A stretch of DNA of 64,000 bases from Eubacterium saphenum ATCC 49989 (GTDB lineage: Bacteria; Bacillota; Clostridia; Peptostreptococcales; Anaerovoracaceae), in contig GG688422.1 of the NCBI GenBank assembly GCA_000161975.1, forward strand, positions 865,824 through 929,823, written 5' to 3'. Of the stretch, positions 54,777 through 63,558 are shown in pieces. The translations under genes were made by a program, and so were the position numbers. The notes beneath the pieces are model-generated. The model saw only the letters and a program-made list of their open reading frames with translations. It was not told the origin of the DNA and ran no database searches. Numbering within the stretch: position 1 is the stretch's first letter; every line of letters begins with the position of its first letter.

Positions 54777-55838
54777 ATGAAACTTTTTGATGTATTTTTA
54801 GGAAATTCCGAGGTGATATCCAAGAGGTACGATGCACTTTATGGAAAAAGAGATCACAGTAAAAGGATAAAGAAGTATAGGAACGATAGGCTTGCGGTTT
54901 TAATGTTGACCTCGGCTTTGTTTGCGGCGAATATATTTATAGCTGTTCATGAAGGTGGCAGTGCAAAAGGAGATACAGAATTGATAAAGAATGGGAACTA
55001 CGTAAGTGCAATTAAAAAACCTGATAAGGATATAAAGACGGTAGATATGACAGTGAAGCTTAAAGGTAAACAGGGGACAGTGGTAAAGAGTATAGAAGTG
55101 CCTGTTGAAGCGCAGAATTACAGAAAGGAGCTGCAGGCTGAGAGGGTATCGCCTGAAAGTAAGCAGGAAAAAGTGATGAACGATATAAAGCGTGAAATAG
55201 ACAAGGGTAATAGTGACAGAAAGAGCAATACATTAAAGCTGCCTGCAAAGCTCGCAGATGGTACACCTATAGCGTGGGAGCAGGAAGAAGGAAGTCTCGC
55301 AGGACTAATTCTGATACCGCTTGTACTTGCACTTATCATTTTGGCAAAGGGTAAATACAGTAAATTGGAAAAGATAAGAAAGGAATCGCATCAAGATGTA
55401 CTTATGAATCTTCCAAGCTTTATAAACAGGTATATCCTGCTTATAAATGCAGGAGCCATGCCTGAGGATGCGATGAAGAGGGCTTCGGAGTCGGAGAAAA
55501 ACATGTTTGGCAAAGGCTATTTCAGTGAGCTCATCACAGATCTGTATGACAGAGCGGAAAAGAGCAAGAGTTCTCTGAGTAAAGAGCTTTATGATGCGGC
55601 TTTAAGGCTGGGTATATGGCAGTTTATAAGGGTTACATCGATAATTACGGATAGTATGTATACAGGCAGTGATATGTCACATAAGCTCACAAGGGAAGCC
55701 AAGATGCTCTGGTTTGAAAGGAAAAAACTTGCAGAATCAAGGGGAAGGCTTGCAGAAGTGAAGCTTACGATGCCGCTACTATTATTGCTTTTGGTACTCA
55801 TGATCGTTACGATTGGTCCCGCAACTATGGATATGTAA
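54777..55838 (+). CDS. tadC: TadC-type pilus platform protein with an exported insert
   Basis: 353 residues, second GspF-like platform protein. After a first helix (about 38-57) comes an exported, lysine-rich segment of about 110 residues (from about 60 to 168, including VPVEAQNYRKEL) before the next helix (about 172-189). The GspF-like part follows (MNLPSFINRYILLINAGAMPEDAM) and a final helix MPLLLLLLVLMIVTIG. Standard TadC proteins are about 300 residues without such a large outer insert. Its end lies eleven bases before the pilin gene. Confidence 0.85.
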   Translation: MKLFDVFLGNSEVISKRYDALYGKRDHSKRIKKYRNDRLAVLMLTSALFAANIFIAVHEGGSAKGDTELIKNGNYVSAIKKPDKDIKTVDMTVKLKGKQGTVVKSIEVPVEAQNYRKELQAERVSPESKQEKVMNDIKREIDKGNSDRKSNTLKLPAKLADGTPIAWEQEEGSLAGLILIPLVLALIILAKGKYSKLEKIRKESHQDVLMNLPSFINRYILLINAGAMPEDAMKRASESEKNMFGKGYFSELITDLYDRAEKSKSSLSKELYDAALRLGIWQFIRVTSIITDSMYTGSDMSHKLTREAKMLWFERKKLAESRGRLAEVKLTMPLLLLLLVLMIVTIGPATMDM

Positions 55839-55848
55839 GGAGGATATG

Positions 55849-56031
55849 ATGAAAGAATTTTGGTACAGGATAATTGCAAAATGCCGCAATAAATGCAGAG
55901 AGAAAGCCGGTATGGAGCTCGTGCAGGTAGCTATACTCATAGCCATAGCGATAGCTCTTGGCATTATATTTAGAACACAAATCACGGGATTTGTTAATAA
56001 AATTTTTTCGAAACTAAATGGAGGATTTTAG
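55849..56031 (+). CDS. flp: Flp-like small pilin
   Basis: 60 residues from the ATG at 55849, which has AAGGAGG (55837-55843) five bases upstream. A basic leader (KEFWYRIIAKCRNKCREKAG) precedes the hydrophobic helix MELVQVAILIAIAIALGIIF. The Gly before MEL is a candidate prepilin peptidase site, although the Glu is at +2, not +5 as in classical Flp. The mature fibre subunit would be about 40 residues. The position between tadC and tadE fits. Confidence 0.75.
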   Translation: MKEFWYRIIAKCRNKCREKAGMELVQVAILIAIAIALGIIFRTQITGFVNKIFSKLNGGF

Positions 56032-56034
56032 AAT

Positions 56035-56439
56035 ATGGTGCGAATTAAAAGCAAAAAGGGGAGCACAATGGTCGAGGCTGCTCTGGTGTTCCCGATATTA
56101 ATATTTGTAGTAGTTACTGTGGTCGGGTTTTGCACATTTATGTCGGATAAGATTCTAGCCGGAAGTAAGGCCGCTATAATAGCTAAGAAACATGCTGTTG
56201 CAAATACCGGGACGGGTAAAAACAGCATTGAAGGAGTAAGCGCCGATGGGTATAGCGTAACGGGAAGTGAAGGGATGGTTTCGGATGTGGATGTAGTTAA
56301 GAATGTAAGATTTTCCATAGGCAGATTTATAGGGAGTTCTCAGACGAGTATTAAGAGAGCCCATGCAGAAGCTGTGCGGGAAGAAGATGTAATTCTTCCG
56401 CTGGAGATCATCAAGGAAGTAAGCCGAAATAATGAATAA
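56035..56439 (+). CDS. TadE-like pseudopilin 1
   Basis: 134 residues. The N-terminus KSKKGSTMVEAALVFPILIF has the Gly plus Glu arrangement (KG-x5-EAA) of TadE pseudopilins. One helix about 13-35, then an exported segment. Its GGAGG ribosome binding site is inside the pilin gene's end (four bases separate the genes). Its end overlaps the next gene by eight bases. Confidence 0.82.
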   Translation: MVRIKSKKGSTMVEAALVFPILIFVVVTVVGFCTFMSDKILAGSKAAIIAKKHAVANTGTGKNSIEGVSADGYSVTGSEGMVSDVDVVKNVRFSIGRFIGSSQTSIKRAHAEAVREEDVILPLEIIKEVSRNNE

Positions 56440-57730
56440 TGTAAGCTTTAAAAGAGGGAAACCATTAAAATATCAATATGTAAACAGTAAAAAAGGCGGA
56501 AGTCTCGTATTTTTGTTGCTGATAACGGGGACGATGTTCTCGCTCGTATTATTCATGATAATAGCCACAAATAAGTGGGCGGATAAGTCATATGGTGACA
56601 GCGTAGTATCTCTTGCAAATCATTCTGTCATGGGTGAATACAGCAGGGAGCTTTTAAATGACTATGGGATAATGGCTTTTTACGGAAGACCTGCGTATAT
56701 AGAATCCAAGATAAATAAGTATGCTGAAAGTAGCTTCAGCAAGCATCCGAGAATTAAGAAGGCAAGGTATTCAGTCGATACGAGTAGGCATACTTTGGTA
56801 AACAAAAGGTTGTTTGAGGCTGTAGCATTGAAGAGGCTTAAGCTTGAGATTATGAAGGGGGTTATAAGCGGCAAAATAGAAAAGGATTTTAACGATAAGG
56901 GGCTTTTTAAAAAGGATTCAAGCAAGCGAGTGTTAAAGCATAGAGGAATAATTTCATCTCTTCCAAGCAGGCAAACCGGTATCGCCGACAGATCCATATT
57001 CACAGTGATATCCGAGCTTAAAGATGAATTATCTGAGAAGGGATCGCTAAAGGCTTTCTTTAAAGGCAAGGCTGAGCAATCACTGTTTGATTATTACCTG
57101 CTTAAACGTTTCGACAGTGCAGTTCACACAAAGCTTAGTCATAAGACCTTTTTTAAAAACGAACTGGAATACATTTTAGCGGGAAATCTTTCAGACGAGG
57201 ATAATGAAAGAAGTATTAAACGAACGTTGATTTGCCTTAGAACCGCCATAAACAGCGTGGAGATTCTTATAGATCCTAAGAAAATGGGTAAGGTGAAGCT
57301 TTTAGCTTCGGAAACCGGGGGAAGTGCAGCACCTGCTGTAATTGCAGCTTGGGCTTTGGCGGAGGCAAAAAATGATATTGAGATTCTCTATCACGGTGGG
57401 AAGATACCATGGTATAAAGGCGAGCTTTATTGGGCGACAAGTCTTAAGAAGATAAAGGATTTCGATCCGAAGAAGGGTTATATAAATACGGGTTCGGAAA
57501 AGGGAGCGAATTACAACATGTATCTTGCGATGCTTTTAATGTTATCCAATCAAACTACCAAGGTGTATAGAGCCATGGATCTTATACATATAAACATGAA
57601 GGGTAATTACTGCAGCGAATTTGATATTAAATATTGCAACAGGGGATATACCTTGGATACAGTAGTCATGAACAATAGGTATAGATATGAACTTAATTAT
57701 GACAAGGATATAAACGATGAGCTCAATTAA
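56432..57730 (+). CDS. DUF5702-like Tad-associated membrane protein
   Basis: 432 residues: lysine-rich start, KKGGSLVFLLLITGTMFSLVLFMIIA helix near 22-46 (written here in part only: GSLVFLLLITGTMF), then a large exported domain. It begins ANKWADKSYGDSVVSLANHSVMGEYSRELLNDYGIMAF-like, the pattern of DUF5702 proteins found beside TadE genes in Clostridia: a former cell-surface TadG counterpart. Overlaps both neighbours, so it is part of the operon. Confidence 0.75.
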   Translation: MNNVSFKRGKPLKYQYVNSKKGGSLVFLLLITGTMFSLVLFMIIATNKWADKSYGDSVVSLANHSVMGEYSRELLNDYGIMAFYGRPAYIESKINKYAESSFSKHPRIKKARYSVDTSRHTLVNKRLFEAVALKRLKLEIMKGVISGKIEKDFNDKGLFKKDSSKRVLKHRGIISSLPSRQTGIADRSIFTVISELKDELSEKGSLKAFFKGKAEQSLFDYYLLKRFDSAVHTKLSHKTFFKNELEYILAGNLSDEDNERSIKRTLICLRTAINSVEILIDPKKMGKVKLLASETGGSAAPAVIAAWALAEAKNDIEILYHGGKIPWYKGELYWATSLKKIKDFDPKKGYINTGSEKGANYNMYLAMLLMLSNQTTKVYRAMDLIHINMKGNYCSEFDIKYCNRGYTLDTVVMNNRYRYELNYDKDINDELN

Positions 57731-58454
57731 AAGTAAGAAGGGACATTTTATATTGGAGGCGGCAATATTTTTACCGATCTTCGTATTGGCGTTTCTTGCT
57801 ATCGGGCAGCTTATCAACATCGCAGGTGTGCGAAATGCCGTTATGCATTCGGCGAGCGATGAGGTTTCTAAGGTAGCTCGGTTCAGCTACAAAGTAAAGC
57901 AGGCGGACATCTACAGGAAGAAAGTAAGCGATAGGGTAATTAGCAGTGCAAAGGGCGCAAACGATGTAAATATCAGGGATTATGAATATCTTAAAGAAGA
58001 TGATCTAATATCGTTTGAGGTTCACTACAACTGTAAAAATAAGATAAAGATTGGAGTTCATCAAAATGTATATATGGCAGATAGGATTCTTTGTAGAGCC
58101 TTTACGGGAAAGAAGTTAGAGGGCGCAATGGGTTTTGATGCTATGCAAGGCATTGGGGATGATGAAGTGTGGATATTTCCGGAAAACGGAAGGTGTTATC
58201 ACAGAGTATCGTGCACGTACGTTAGAAGTAGTGCAAGGTCAGCGGTAAAAAACGGAAGTATACTCTCAAAATATCAGGCTTGTAAGAAGTGCATGAGTGG
58301 TAATTCCGCTCCGGGCAGTATGGTGTACGTGTTTGAAAACGGCGAAAAATTTCATCTTAGAAATTGCATAACATTGAATAAGATATGCGAAAGCATGGGC
58401 AAGGATGAGGCACGAAAAAATGGTTATGTGCCATGCAGTAAGTGTAGTCCGTGA
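57717..58454 (+). CDS. TadE-like pseudopilin 2 with two C-terminal His/Cys modules
   Basis: 245 residues. N-terminus KSKKGHFILEAAIFLPIF matches the TadE pattern, helix about 10-36. From residue 151 the tail carries two similar units: VWIFPENGRCYHRVSC with C189 and C192, and VYVFENGEKFHLRNC with C240 and C243. Each is H-x3-C followed about 22 residues later by C-x2-C, which suggests a tetrahedral metal site. The tail would be outside the membrane. Overlaps the DUF5702-like gene by 14 bases and the next by four. Confidence 0.8.
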   Translation: MSSIKSKKGHFILEAAIFLPIFVLAFLAIGQLINIAGVRNAVMHSASDEVSKVARFSYKVKQADIYRKKVSDRVISSAKGANDVNIRDYEYLKEDDLISFEVHYNCKNKIKIGVHQNVYMADRILCRAFTGKKLEGAMGFDAMQGIGDDEVWIFPENGRCYHRVSCTYVRSSARSAVKNGSILSKYQACKKCMSGNSAPGSMVYVFENGEKFHLRNCITLNKICESMGKDEARKNGYVPCSKCSP

Positions 58455-58468
58455 GAGGGGGTATGAAG

Positions 58469-58876
58469 ATGAATGACAGGCTACAAATAGAGCTTAAGGA
58501 AAGAGATATATATGGTTTTGAAAAAGATATAATCCGTGATAACAGCGATGTGTTTTTAAAGGTTGATAGAGTATATAAAGATGAGAATAATAAATATATC
58601 GCAGAGTACGATGTGGCAGGATTTAAGAGCCTTACAAAGATAAAGAGACTCAACCTTGCAGGGTATCTTAAGATTGAAAAGGCTATAAGTGAATTGTTTT
58701 TAAAGGTAAATTCGCAGTTTTTAGATATTCAGCAAATGCGAATTTGTGCTGATGTGATATTTATAAAACCGAGCGATTTTGAAGCAAGGATTGCTTTTGT
58801 TCCACAGGAAGAGGCGGATATAAAAAGAAGTTTTGCAGAGCTTTCGCATGATTTACTAAATAAGACCACAATATAA
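58469..58876 (+). CDS. DUF6382-like protein without an FHA domain
   Basis: 135 residues from the ATG at 58469, chosen because GAGAGGGGG ends seven bases before it; an upstream GTG at 58451 and ATG at 58463 also lie in frame. The sequence resembles DUF6382, the N-terminal domain of FHA proteins in Clostridial Tad loci: IYGFEKDIIRDNSDVFLKV, YDVAGFKSL, LAGYLKIEKAISEL. Those proteins normally continue with a membrane or FHA domain; this one stops at LLNKTTI. It could be a truncated copy or a natural short form. Confidence 0.6.
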   Translation: MNDRLQIELKERDIYGFEKDIIRDNSDVFLKVDRVYKDENNKYIAEYDVAGFKSLTKIKRLNLAGYLKIEKAISELFLKVNSQFLDIQQMRICADVIFIKPSDFEARIAFVPQEEADIKRSFAELSHDLLNKTTI

Positions 58877-58899
58877 AGAGGGGGTAGGAAGTATTAGAA

Positions 58900-58930
58900 T
58901 GTTCAAGGTCACATTTTGTGACCTTGAACA
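58900..58930. repeat. Perfect 14-base palindrome between convergent genes
   Basis: TGTTCAAGGTCACA (58900-58913) and TGTGACCTTGAACA (58917-58930) are perfectly complementary with a three-base TTT loop. It lies between the end of the Tad operon and the convergent AI-2E family gene. There is no T-run on either strand, so it is an imperfect terminator; a protein-binding palindrome or a recombination footprint is possible. Confidence 0.85.
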
Positions 58931-58996
58931 GAGGTGCTGGACGAAAAATCCGATATTGAGGCTGTTAAGTGGAGAAAATTGAACATAGGTAATTAA

Positions 58997-60169
58997 TTAA
59001 GAAGGTTGTTTTTTGGTGTTTTCGAGTTTTACTATAAAGGCTCGTAGTATTTTTATGATTATGGTAGCTACAGGTGCGGCTATTATCATGGCAAGTAAAC
59101 CGCCATAGTACCAACCTACAGTTACAGAAAGGATTACAATTAGCGGATGTAAGCCTAGTTTTTCTCCTACTATTTTAGGATAAATTAGGTTCGCATCAAA
59201 TTGCTGCAATACAATCATTGCAATTACAGCAATAGCGCCATGTAGCGGACTTGATGTAATCGAGGTGAGGATAAACACGGGCACCATGCCGGCGAATGGT
59301 CCGAAATACGGAATTATGTTCATAACTCCTGCAAATATTCCAAGGAATACCGAGAATTTTATTCCGAGGACGGTGAGCAATATGGAAGATAAAACAGCTA
59401 TAATTAAGGCATCGAGCAGTACACCTCTCACAAAAAGCGCTAATATATTTACTATATCGTTCATAAGATTTGACAGGGTTGAGCGCCTTTGCTTATTCCT
59501 TACTATCAGTCTGGCTACACGTTTTATCTTTCTTGTAAAATAGGTGTGATCTATCAGTATATAAATGCACATTATCATTCCGATTATTACATTAAATAGG
59601 CTTATACCTACCTTTTTAAGACCTTCAAACAAGGAAGCGCTAAATATCGAGGTGAGCCAATTTAACGCAGATGTAGATACTGAAACTATTTGTGACGAGA
59701 TTACATTTGCATATTCACTGGATTTCCCCCATTCCTCAAGTGCTAACTTGTATTTCGTAAAGATTTCTGTGACCTTACCTAAATTAGAAGAAAGATTTGA
59801 AAATGTAAGTTGACCCAGGATAAGAGATGTAAGGCCGTATATTATAAGAGAGATGATAGCTATAAACGCCAACAGCGAAGTGAGTATCCCAAGATATTTA
59901 GGAATTTTTTTAGACTTAAAATAAGGAGATAACAGGTTTTCTATTTTTTTAACTATGGGATAAAGTATAAATGCCAGCAATATCCCTATCCATAGGGGAT
60001 AGAGTGCGTTTATAAAACCGTCCACTGCGCTACCCACATGTCGTATGAAGTTGTCAAGATTATTTATGCCTAAGTATAATATGTATAGTATTAATGCATT
60101 TATAACTATAAAAGTGGAATTTTTGTAAAAATCCTCCGTTAATGAAAACTTCGATAAGAATTTTTTCAT
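58997..60169 (-). CDS. AI-2E family transporter
   Basis: 390 residues, eight predicted membrane helices. The family signature lies in FLGIFAGVMNIIPYFGPFAGMVP and PKIVGEKLGLHPLIVILSV. Members export small signals, or in other cases sodium or pH-linked solutes; the name does not prove autoinducer-2 traffic. GGAG precedes the ATG. Monocistronic, with its own promoter. Confidence 0.88.
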   Translation of the reverse strand: MKKFLSKFSLTEDFYKNSTFIVINALILYILYLGINNLDNFIRHVGSAVDGFINALYPLWIGILLAFILYPIVKKIENLLSPYFKSKKIPKYLGILTSLLAFIAIISLIIYGLTSLILGQLTFSNLSSNLGKVTEIFTKYKLALEEWGKSSEYANVISSQIVSVSTSALNWLTSIFSASLFEGLKKVGISLFNVIIGMIMCIYILIDHTYFTRKIKRVARLIVRNKQRRSTLSNLMNDIVNILALFVRGVLLDALIIAVLSSILLTVLGIKFSVFLGIFAGVMNIIPYFGPFAGMVPVFILTSITSSPLHGAIAVIAMIVLQQFDANLIYPKIVGEKLGLHPLIVILSVTVGWYYGGLLAMIIAAPVATIIIKILRAFIVKLENTKKQPS

Positions 60170-60221
60170 TTAATTTCTCCATTCGCATTTAATATTGATA
60201 TTTAGCGACTAATTTAAAGTT

Positions 60222-60250
60222 ATTATACTATACAAGTGCAAACAGCGCAA
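60222..60250 (-). promoter_or_regulatory. Promoter of the AI-2E family gene
   Basis: On the minus strand, TTGCGC (60250-60245) and TATAAT (60227-60222) with a 17-base spacer. Confidence 0.6.
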
Positions 60251-60296
60251 ACTGACAGCTTATAAGCACTAAGTTCGAAACAATTAATAGTCCAAA

Positions 60297-60326
60297 TTCG
60301 CAAAGAATAACGTACTGTGTTATAAT
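60297..60326 (+). promoter_or_regulatory. Promoter of the MltG-like gene
   Basis: TTCGCA at 60297-60302 and TATAAT at 60321-60326, spacer 18, with TGT directly before the -10 (extended -10). Confidence 0.55.
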
Positions 60327-60361
60327 TCTATCTGTTAGAAAGGTTAACGGAGGAGTGATAT

Positions 60362-60757
60362 ATGAATAGGCTTAGAAATTTTATATATGAAAAAAATGAC
60401 TTGATAGTGGCGCTACTGGTGGTCTTAATCACCGCAAGCATATTATGGTGGAAGATAGACGGCATAATGGAGTATCCTAAGAAGTTGGTTGCAGTCACCG
60501 TGAGCGATAAGGAAAGGAATACGCAGCCTGAGGAAGTAGGGAAAACATCGGCTGTAGAGATAAACATCACGAAAAAGGACGACCCTAAGACATTATCTGA
60601 GAAGCTTGCTGCTGCGAATCTTCTCACTGAAAAGGAAGAATTTGAAAGCAAACTTAAGGAAGCATTAAATAAGAGGACATTAAAGCGAGGTAAAGTTAAA
60701 GTTGAACCGGATCTTCGTACAGAGGATCTGGTATCACTTGTTACTTCTGAAAAATAA
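60362..60757 (+). CDS. Short MltG/YceG-like membrane protein
   Basis: 131 residues: one N-terminal helix (about 14-30), a linker, then about 50 residues (DPKTLSEKLAAANLLTEKEEF and KVEPDLRTEDLVSLVTS) that follow the LysM-like N-terminal part of MltG, as seen in short clostridial proteins. The catalytic lytic transglycosylase domain is missing, so it is unlikely to cut glycan strands. GGAGG precedes the ATG. Confidence 0.6.
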   Translation: MNRLRNFIYEKNDLIVALLVVLITASILWWKIDGIMEYPKKLVAVTVSDKERNTQPEEVGKTSAVEINITKKDDPKTLSEKLAAANLLTEKEEFESKLKEALNKRTLKRGKVKVEPDLRTEDLVSLVTSEK

Positions 60758-60879
60758 TCAATGCATCAGTTCTTATTTATAGTTAAGGCGAAACCTGCAG
60801 AAGATGCCTGTAGTGAGTAGTAAATTGCAGACTTTGCTGATTTATAGCTTAAGTGAAGGCTAAAAGAAAGGAGAATATT

Positions 60880-61809
60880 ATGGGATTGGTTACTACGGAA
60901 CAAATGTTCAAAAAATCGTTGTGCAGCGACTATGCGGTAGGTGCATTCAATGTCAATAATATGGAGATAATCCAAGGGATAGTGGAGGCAGCTAAAGAGG
61001 AAGAAGCGCCACTCATCCTGCAGGTATCGGCAGGTGCACGAAAATATGCAAACCCGATATACCTTAAAAAACTTGTAGAAGCGGCTATAGAGGATACAGG
61101 ACTCGATATGGCGCTACATCTTGACCATGGAGAAGATTTCGATATATGCAAACAATGCGTTGACGGCGGGTTTTCATCTGTAATGGTGGACGGTTCGAAA
61201 CATCCTTTTGAGGAGAATGTCGCCCTTACAAAGCAGGTTGTAGATTACGCACATGAGAGAGGTGTGGTGGTTGAAGCGGAGCTCGGTAAGCTTGCCGGAA
61301 TTGAAGATAATATAAACGTGGATGCAAGAGAGGCTACATTCACAGATCCTGAACAGGCAAAGGAATTTGTGGAAAGGACAGGTGTGGATTCTTTGGCGGT
61401 TGCGATAGGTACAAGTCACGGAGCATATAAGTTTAAAGGAGAGCCGAGACTTGATTTTGAGCGTCTTAAAGAGATCCACGCATTGATACCTGATGTGCCG
61501 TTGGTGCTTCACGGAGCGTCTACGGTAATTCCTGAATTTGTAGATAAGTGCAACGAGTATGGAGGAGAGATACCGGGAGCCAGAGGAGTGCCTGAGGATA
61601 TGATTACAGAGGCGGTAAAGCATGGCGTATGTAAGGTGAACATCGATACAGATCTTAGACTTGCAATGACAGCGGAAATCAGAAAATTCATGGTAGAAAA
61701 TCCGGCGGAATTTGATCCGAGAAAGTACTTAGGACCTGCCAGAAGCGCTATAAAGCAAATGGTAAAACATAAAATCAAGGATGTACTCAAGGCATCGGGC
61801 AAGAGATAA
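60880..61809 (+). CDS. fba: Class II fructose-bisphosphate aldolase
   Basis: Zinc-dependent aldolase joining DHAP and glyceraldehyde 3-phosphate. ATG 60880 has AAAGGAG upstream and yields 309 residues starting MGLVTTEQMFKKS. Motifs: YAVGAFNVNNMEI, zinc ligands in LHLDHGEDF, VEAELGKLAG, VGIGTSHG-like VAIGTSHGAYKF, LVLHGAST and VCKVNIDTDLRLA. The protein supplies triose phosphates for the gap-pgk-tpiA-eno block, but lies 44 kb away from it. Confidence 0.96.
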   Translation: MGLVTTEQMFKKSLCSDYAVGAFNVNNMEIIQGIVEAAKEEEAPLILQVSAGARKYANPIYLKKLVEAAIEDTGLDMALHLDHGEDFDICKQCVDGGFSSVMVDGSKHPFEENVALTKQVVDYAHERGVVVEAELGKLAGIEDNINVDAREATFTDPEQAKEFVERTGVDSLAVAIGTSHGAYKFKGEPRLDFERLKEIHALIPDVPLVLHGASTVIPEFVDKCNEYGGEIPGARGVPEDMITEAVKHGVCKVNIDTDLRLAMTAEIRKFMVENPAEFDPRKYLGPARSAIKQMVKHKIKDVLKASGKR

Positions 61810-61884
61810 AAAAGATGTTTAAACAGAGAATTGGCAGGGAAGAAATAGGTGTCAATTCATATTAAAAGTTTATGGGAGGTAATT

Positions 61885-62109
61885 ATGAAGGAAGAGATAA
61901 AGGCAGCACTGGAGAAAGTACGACCTGCATTACAGATGGACGGCGGAGATGTGGAATTTGTAGATTTTACAGACGACAAGGTTGTAAAGGTAAAGTTACA
62001 GGGACATTGTTGCGGATGCCCTATGTCACAAATGACTGTAAAGGGCTTTATAGAAAAGGCTCTTAGAGAAAGTTTCCCTGATATCAAGGGTGTAGAAACG
62101 GTTAACTAG
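61885..62109 (+). CDS. NifU C-terminal-domain protein (iron-sulfur scaffold)
   Basis: 74 residues from ATG 61885, with GGGAGG (61874-61879) upstream. The Nfu-like fold MKEEIKAALEKVRPALQMDG has the conserved LQMDGGDVEFV and the CCGCP segment with the CxxC that holds a labile Fe-S cluster. Likely delivers clusters to apoproteins. Nine bases before the dipeptidase start. Confidence 0.9.
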   Translation: MKEEIKAALEKVRPALQMDGGDVEFVDFTDDKVVKVKLQGHCCGCPMSQMTVKGFIEKALRESFPDIKGVETVN

Positions 62110-62118
62110 GAGAAAACG

Positions 62119-63540
62119 GTGTTGGATCTTGAAATTAGAAAAGAAATCAGTGAACGGGTTGATGCGATTCAGCCCGTTTTAATTGAAACGTTAAAAGAGC
62201 AGATAGCCATTCCATCTGTTGTTTCTTACGAAGCGGGGGAATATCCATTCGGGATTAAGGTGCACGAAGCCTTTATACATTTTTTAAAAACTGCAGAGAA
62301 CATGGGCTTTGCTGTGAAAAACGTAGATGAATACGGCGGGCACGTAGAGTTTGGAAGCGGAGAAGAGATGGCCTGCATAATAGGACATTTAGATGTGGTA
62401 CCTGCAGGTGCCGGTTGGGATAACGGAGCTTTCAATCCGACGGTTTTAAATGGCAGACTATATGGAAGAGGAGCCATTGACGATAAGGGGCCCATGGTGG
62501 CGGCTCTGTACGCTATGAAGGTGTTAAAGGACATGGGGTTTAAGCCCGGTAAACTTATAAGACTTATAATTGGTCTGGATGAAGAAGTTGAGTGGAAGGG
62601 TATGGATAGATACTTTGAAACTGAAAGGAAGCCCGATGTAGGATTTACACCTGATGCCATGTTCCCCGTCATACGAGGTGAAAAAGGCATTATCGTGTGT
62701 AAGCTTGCAAAAAAATTCACTAAGGGAAATAATTCCGGCCTAATGATTTCAAAGCTTTCAGGTGGTTCCGCACCAAACATGGTAGCTGATAGCTGCAGGG
62801 CGGTGCTCAGATGTAAGAACCGTGACAGATATGCTGAAGTTATAGATATGGTAAATGCGTTTAAATCTCAAGGAGTAGAAATCAGTGCAAAAAAACAGGG
62901 AACATCGTTGATAGTCACTACTAAGGGGGTATCGGCACACGGATCAAATCCTGCGGCCGGAGAAAATGCCATAGCGCATATGATGAAATTTCTTTCTGAG
63001 GTGTCCCTTGATGCCGTGGATCAAAGCGAATTTGTAAAGTTCTTTAATAGACATATCGGATATGAACTTAACGGGGAGAGTCTGGGAATATCAATGAAGG
63101 ACGATGAAAGCGGAGAGCTCGTTTTAAATGTAGGCATGTGTGAAATCAGCATGGAAGAGGCAATTTTATCCATAAACATCAGATATCCCGTTACTAAAAC
63201 CGAGGAAGACGTATTCGATAAAATGGAAAACACGGTAAAACCATACGGTGTAGGGATTATAAAGGGAAAAACTCAAAAGCCTATATATTATGAAGCGGAT
63301 CATCCGCTTGTTAAGCTGTTTATGGAAGTGTATAGAAGAAATACGGAAGATACAAAAAGTGAAAGCCTAGTCATAGGTGGAGGTACCTATGCAAGGTGCA
63401 CGGATAATATCCTTGCATTCGGGGCAAATTTCCCGGGAGCGGAAGAAACGGAGCACCAACCGAACGAGTATGTGGATATAGAAAAATTAATGCTTGCTAC
63501 TAAGATGTATGCAGAAGCCATATATGAGCTTGCTGTGTAG
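62119..63540 (+). CDS. pepV: PepV-type M20 dipeptidase
   Basis: Cuts dipeptides after import. 473 residues from a GTG with AGGAG upstream. Zinc ligands: H in IIGHLDVVPAGAGWD near 90, D in GRGAIDDKGP, E in GLDEEVEWKG near 156, D in VGFTPDAMFPVI, and a C-terminal His in EETEHQPNE. The lid domain has SVKGSKVSAHGSNP-like TKGVSAHGSNPAAG. The general Sapep/PepV layout is clear. Confidence 0.92.
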   Translation: MLDLEIRKEISERVDAIQPVLIETLKEQIAIPSVVSYEAGEYPFGIKVHEAFIHFLKTAENMGFAVKNVDEYGGHVEFGSGEEMACIIGHLDVVPAGAGWDNGAFNPTVLNGRLYGRGAIDDKGPMVAALYAMKVLKDMGFKPGKLIRLIIGLDEEVEWKGMDRYFETERKPDVGFTPDAMFPVIRGEKGIIVCKLAKKFTKGNNSGLMISKLSGGSAPNMVADSCRAVLRCKNRDRYAEVIDMVNAFKSQGVEISAKKQGTSLIVTTKGVSAHGSNPAAGENAIAHMMKFLSEVSLDAVDQSEFVKFFNRHIGYELNGESLGISMKDDESGELVLNVGMCEISMEEAILSINIRYPVTKTEEDVFDKMENTVKPYGVGIIKGKTQKPIYYEADHPLVKLFMEVYRRNTEDTKSESLVIGGGTYARCTDNILAFGANFPGAEETEHQPNEYVDIEKLMLATKMYAEAIYELAV

Positions 63541-63558
63541 ATTACAAGGCTGGATGGA

